A DNA stretch of 64,000 nt from G963675935 sp963823895 (GTDB taxonomy: Bacteria > Planctomycetota > Planctomycetia > Pirellulales > Thermoguttaceae): contig CAWGNG010000030.1 in the NCBI GenBank assembly GCA_963823895.1, positions 62,001 through 126,000 on the forward strand, written 5' to 3'. The notes under the pieces were generated by a model, which saw only the letters and a program-made list of their open reading frames with translations, made no database searches and was not told the DNA's origin. The position numbers and the translations under genes are program-made. Numbering within the stretch: position 1 is the first letter of the stretch; each line of letters begins with the position of its first letter. This document shows, in pieces, positions 62,010 through 64,000 of this stretch.

Positions 62010-62520
62010 GTACTCCTCACGCTCCGCGTGAGGTGGCACACGCCGCGATGATTAGCTAACTGTGCCGAGAACCCTGAAGCGTCTTTCACCCCTAGCCTCG
62101 ACCTCGAACTTAGGAGGTTGTTGTGTCGGCCACGGCGCCAACCCGGCATTGCGAAGCCAGCGGCCAATTTCCCGACTGATCAACTCGTGACACGATTTGT
62201 TCCAAAATGATGGCTTGTTGGTGTTTAAGGAGACTTCAGCGAAGCCACTTTTCGTGGGAAGCTCAAGAACCACAGAGCTCCACTCGGGTTTGAAATACCT
62301 ATCACGGTCATCGATTGGAACCTTGAGACCATACCCAGCACCAGATTTGTGGTGCTTGCTGTTGTTCCAAGCGGTCCAAACAAGAGACATGTCTCTTCCT
62401 ACCAGTTAACGGTCATTGCACTGATCCGCAGCAGCGGCAATGCTGGACAAGCCAGCAATGCAACGCACGCGCGAGATGAAACACAACCCGAGCCTGCCTC
62501 ACGCGGAGCGTGAGGAGTAC
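62010..62520. repeat. Pair of identical 24-bp palindromes in inverted setting around a gene
   Basis: 62010-62033 and 62497-62520 are exact reverse complements (arms CCTCACGC/GCGTGAGG plus GTACT flank). They enclose 463 bp with one gene. Confidence 0.8.
62052..62390 (-). CDS. Conserved hypothetical protein of atypical composition
   Basis: 112 aa. M-S-L-V-W-T-A-W-N-N-S-K-H-H-K-S-G-A-G-Y-G-L-K-V, R-D-R-Y-F and K-P-S-F-W-N-K-S-C-H-E-L are conserved in short proteins I remember from other phyla, without known function. GC content is clearly lower than in neighbours, and it lies between inverted palindromes, suggesting transfer as a cassette. Confidence 0.75.
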   Translation of the reverse strand: MSLVWTAWNNSKHHKSGAGYGLKVPIDDRDRYFKPEWSSVVLELPTKSGFAEVSLNTNKPSFWNKSCHELISREIGRWLRNAGLAPWPTQQPPKFEVEARGERRFRVLGTVS

Positions 62521-62536
62521 GTTCTGCTACAGCCGG

Positions 62537-63124
62537 TTACGGCTCGATCCTCGTCCCCAGCACCTCCAGAAACTTGCGAATCCATTCGGGATGCGCCGGC
62601 CAGGCGGCGGCGGTGACCAGCGGGCCGTCGGCCACGGCGTTCGTGTACGTCGCGTTCACGTCGATCCAACGTCCGCCGGCGCGAACCACCTCGGGCTTCA
62701 CCGCCGGATAGGCCATGCAACACTTGCCGTCGATCACCCCCGCGGCCGCCAAGATTTGCGGGCCGTGGCAGAGCGAGGCGATCGGCTTGCTCGTCAGGGC
62801 GAAATGCCGCACGATCTGCAACACGCGGTCGTTCAGCCGCAGGTACTCGGGCGCGCGGCCGCCGGGGATCACCAGGGCATCGTAGTCGGCGGGATCGACG
62901 GCGTCGAAATCGGCGGTGAGCGCGAAGTTGTGGCCCGGCTTTTCGCTGTAGGTCTGGTCCCCTTCGAAGTCGTGGATAGCGGTGCGAACAGTTTGGCCCG
63001 CCCGCTTGTCGGGGCAGACCGCGTCGACGCGATGCCCGACCATCAAGAGCATCTGAAACGGGACCATCGCCTCGTAGTCCTCGACGAAATCGCCGACCAA
63101 CATCAAGATTCGTTTGCTCGCCAT
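62537..63124 (-). CDS. DJ-1/PfpI family protein
   Basis: 195 aa. Glutamine-amidotransferase-like fold with catalytic Cys in S-L-C-H-G-P-Q-I-L (about 118) and V-I-P-G-G-R-A-P-E-Y. G-D-F-V-E-D-Y-E-A is the family N-terminal mark with the conserved Glu. May be a protease-like, glyoxalase III or stress protein; cannot be separated by sequence. Confidence 0.88.
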   Translation of the reverse strand: MASKRILMLVGDFVEDYEAMVPFQMLLMVGHRVDAVCPDKRAGQTVRTAIHDFEGDQTYSEKPGHNFALTADFDAVDPADYDALVIPGGRAPEYLRLNDRVLQIVRHFALTSKPIASLCHGPQILAAAGVIDGKCCMAYPAVKPEVVRAGGRWIDVNATYTNAVADGPLVTAAAWPAHPEWIRKFLEVLGTRIEP

Positions 63125-63149
63125 GATTCAGTCCACGTTGGAGAAGCAA

Positions 63150-63235
63150 CACGGTGTCCGGTGGGGCAGACATTCCTGTCTGCCAAACGTGCCGCATTTT
63201 TCCCGGCAGACAGGAATGTCTGCCCCACCCTGGAA
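63150..63235. repeat. Dispersed hairpin element, copy 3 (GTGGGGCAGACATTCC family)
   Basis: Arms GTGGGGCAGACATTCC and its complement with a shortened loop; CGGTGTCC before the left arm is the complement of the CGGACAC found after the right arm in copies 1 and 2, so the copy is inverted and truncated. Confidence 0.85.
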
Positions 63236-63247
63236 AAGGGCGCGGGC

Positions 63248-63525
63248 CTATTCCTCCTCTTCCCCCTTGACGGTTTTCGCCTCGAACTGCTCGGGCCTGC
63301 GCGCTCGCGGCGGTTGCTCGATCGGCAGACGAACAGCATTCCCAAGGCGACCCCGAAGATCACGAGGAAATACGCCATCACATAGGTCATGCTGTTGACG
63401 CTTGGGGCCGCGGCGGCAGGTTTTCCCGGCCCTTGCGCCAAGGCGGCGCCGTAGAATGCCAGCGACCCGGCCATTGCCAGAACCGCAATCCGTCCCGCCC
63501 GCCACAGTCGTCGCAGCGATCTCAT
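63248..63525 (-). CDS. Small membrane protein with signal peptide, one apparent frameshift near 63296
   Basis: Signal peptide (A-V-L-A-M-A-G-S-L-A-F-Y-G-A-A-L-A) then one TM helix (Y-V-M-A-Y-F-L-V-I-F-G-V-A-L-G-M-L-F-V-C) with C-R-S-S-N-R-R-E-R. The expected acidic tail P-E-Q-F-E-A-K-T-V-K-G-E-E-E-E is one base out of register and ends at 63248; uncorrected translation runs on to 63103 into the repeat and the DJ-1 gene. Small planctomycete membrane protein of unknown role. Confidence 0.65.
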
Positions 63526-63563
63526 TATTGCGCTCCCATCTTGAGGATTGATCTATTCTACTC

Positions 63564-64000
63564 TTATTTCCCGATGCAATAAAGCGTCTTTCTGCCGCGA
63601 ATGTAGATTCGTCCGTCGGAAACCGCCGGCGAGGCGAAGGTATCGGCGTCCAACTGGTTCTCGGCCAGGCGGCGCAGGCGGGGCGAGGCGACCAGCACCG
63701 TAGTCAGCCCCTTGGTATTGAGGAAGTAGATGCGTCCGTCGGCGGCCAGTGGCGAGGCCCGGTACTCCCCCTTCAGCCGCTCCTTCCATTGCACGTGGCC
63801 CGTCTCGGCGCTCAGGCAGCGGGCGATGCCGTCGTTGCTGACAAAGAAAATCGATTGCTTCCACACCACCGGGGTGGAGCAGTCGGGCGTGCCCTGGCCG
63901 AAATGCCAAACCACGTCGTCGCGCGTCCGCCGGCCGTCGCCGCGGGGCCGCACCGCCAGCAGCGGCTGCCGCATCCCCTGCGTGGCGAAGATCATCCCTT
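63564..64000 (-). CDS. PQQ-like beta-propeller repeat protein, C-terminal part (5' end outside window)
   Basis: 145 visible residues, open to the window edge. Blades with A-T-Q-G, V-V-W-H-F-G-Q-G-T-P-D, L-S-A-E-T-G-H-V-Q-W-K-E and S-P-A-V-S-D-G-R-I-Y-I-R-G-R-K-T-L-Y-C-I-G-K are PQQ/BamB-type repeats. Probably a secreted or periplasmic protein; function unknown. Confidence 0.85.
   Translation of the reverse strand, partial: GMIFATQGMRQPLLAVRPRGDGRRTRDDVVWHFGQGTPDCSTPVVWKQSIFFVSNDGIARCLSAETGHVQWKERLKGEYRASPLAADGRIYFLNTKGLTTVLVASPRLRRLAENQLDADTFASPAVSDGRIYIRGRKTLYCIGK

Overview
The window looks like a chromosome segment of a planctomycete, most likely Pirellulales-like. The DNA is GC-rich and genes sit on both strands in short operons. 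Several gene families are typical of that group: a protein with two SHD1 domains, a Minf_1886-family protein, paired VWA/MoxR genes, a sialate O-acetylesterase, a PQQ/NHL beta-propeller, a long NfeD/ClpP-like protein, and a Sua5-LMW phosphatase fusion. The species cannot be named from the sequence alone. No rRNA, tRNA or CRISPR was found.

Layout. 1-4845: end of a glycosyltransferase and a MacB/LolD-type ABC exporter. 4893-8187: two divergent methionine-synthesis genes (zinc-thiol homocysteine methyltransferase and metE). 8212-8739: a RelE/Phd-type toxin-antitoxin pair. 8894-12602: signal peptidase I, a secreted SHD1 protein with an in-frame TGA that may be a selenocysteine codon, and a flavoprotein. 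12718-18866: a MoxR ATPase, a TcmP/three-Cys radical-SAM-like pair, and a long VWA protein split in two frames. 18962-21000: an NHL lipoprotein and a first REP-associated tyrosine transposase (RAYT) with its palindromes. 21107-24367: Sua5-LMW phosphatase fusion, rpiB, two small conserved proteins and a PSP1 protein. 24580-31875: Na+/solute symporter, esterase, LOG-family protein, prepilin peptidase, PfkB kinase. 32076-38500: poorly known secreted proteins and an IS inserted into the 3' end of one gene. 38729-43781: glnS, a second RAYT with a different hairpin family, a HicB fusion, gltX. 44143-50951: membrane protein, HD-GYP/PAS/GGDEF protein, an IS4-type IS and a decayed IS630-type IS. 51069-55107: an AmmeMemoRadiSam locus, a duplicated-domain protein, hicBA. 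55200-64000: flavoprotein, bioF, NfeD, nitroreductase, cyclase-like protein, groES, DJ-1/PfpI and the start of a PQQ-repeat protein.

The most striking property is the density of palindromic repeats. At least eight unrelated hairpin families lie between genes, over stop codons, at a start codon and even inside coding sequences. One of them is a 259-bp element present twice in inverted orientation, each copy bounded by its own 8-bp direct repeat, which marks it as a MITE-like transposon. Two RAYT genes, each flanked by a distinct hairpin family, are plausible engines for part of this.

Caution: at least seven well-conserved genes are interrupted by apparent single-base frame changes (metE, moxR, VWA, the 32076 gene, amrS, cyclase, 63248 gene). 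Some of these, and possibly the in-frame TGA, may be assembly errors; read-level checks are needed before treating them as biology.
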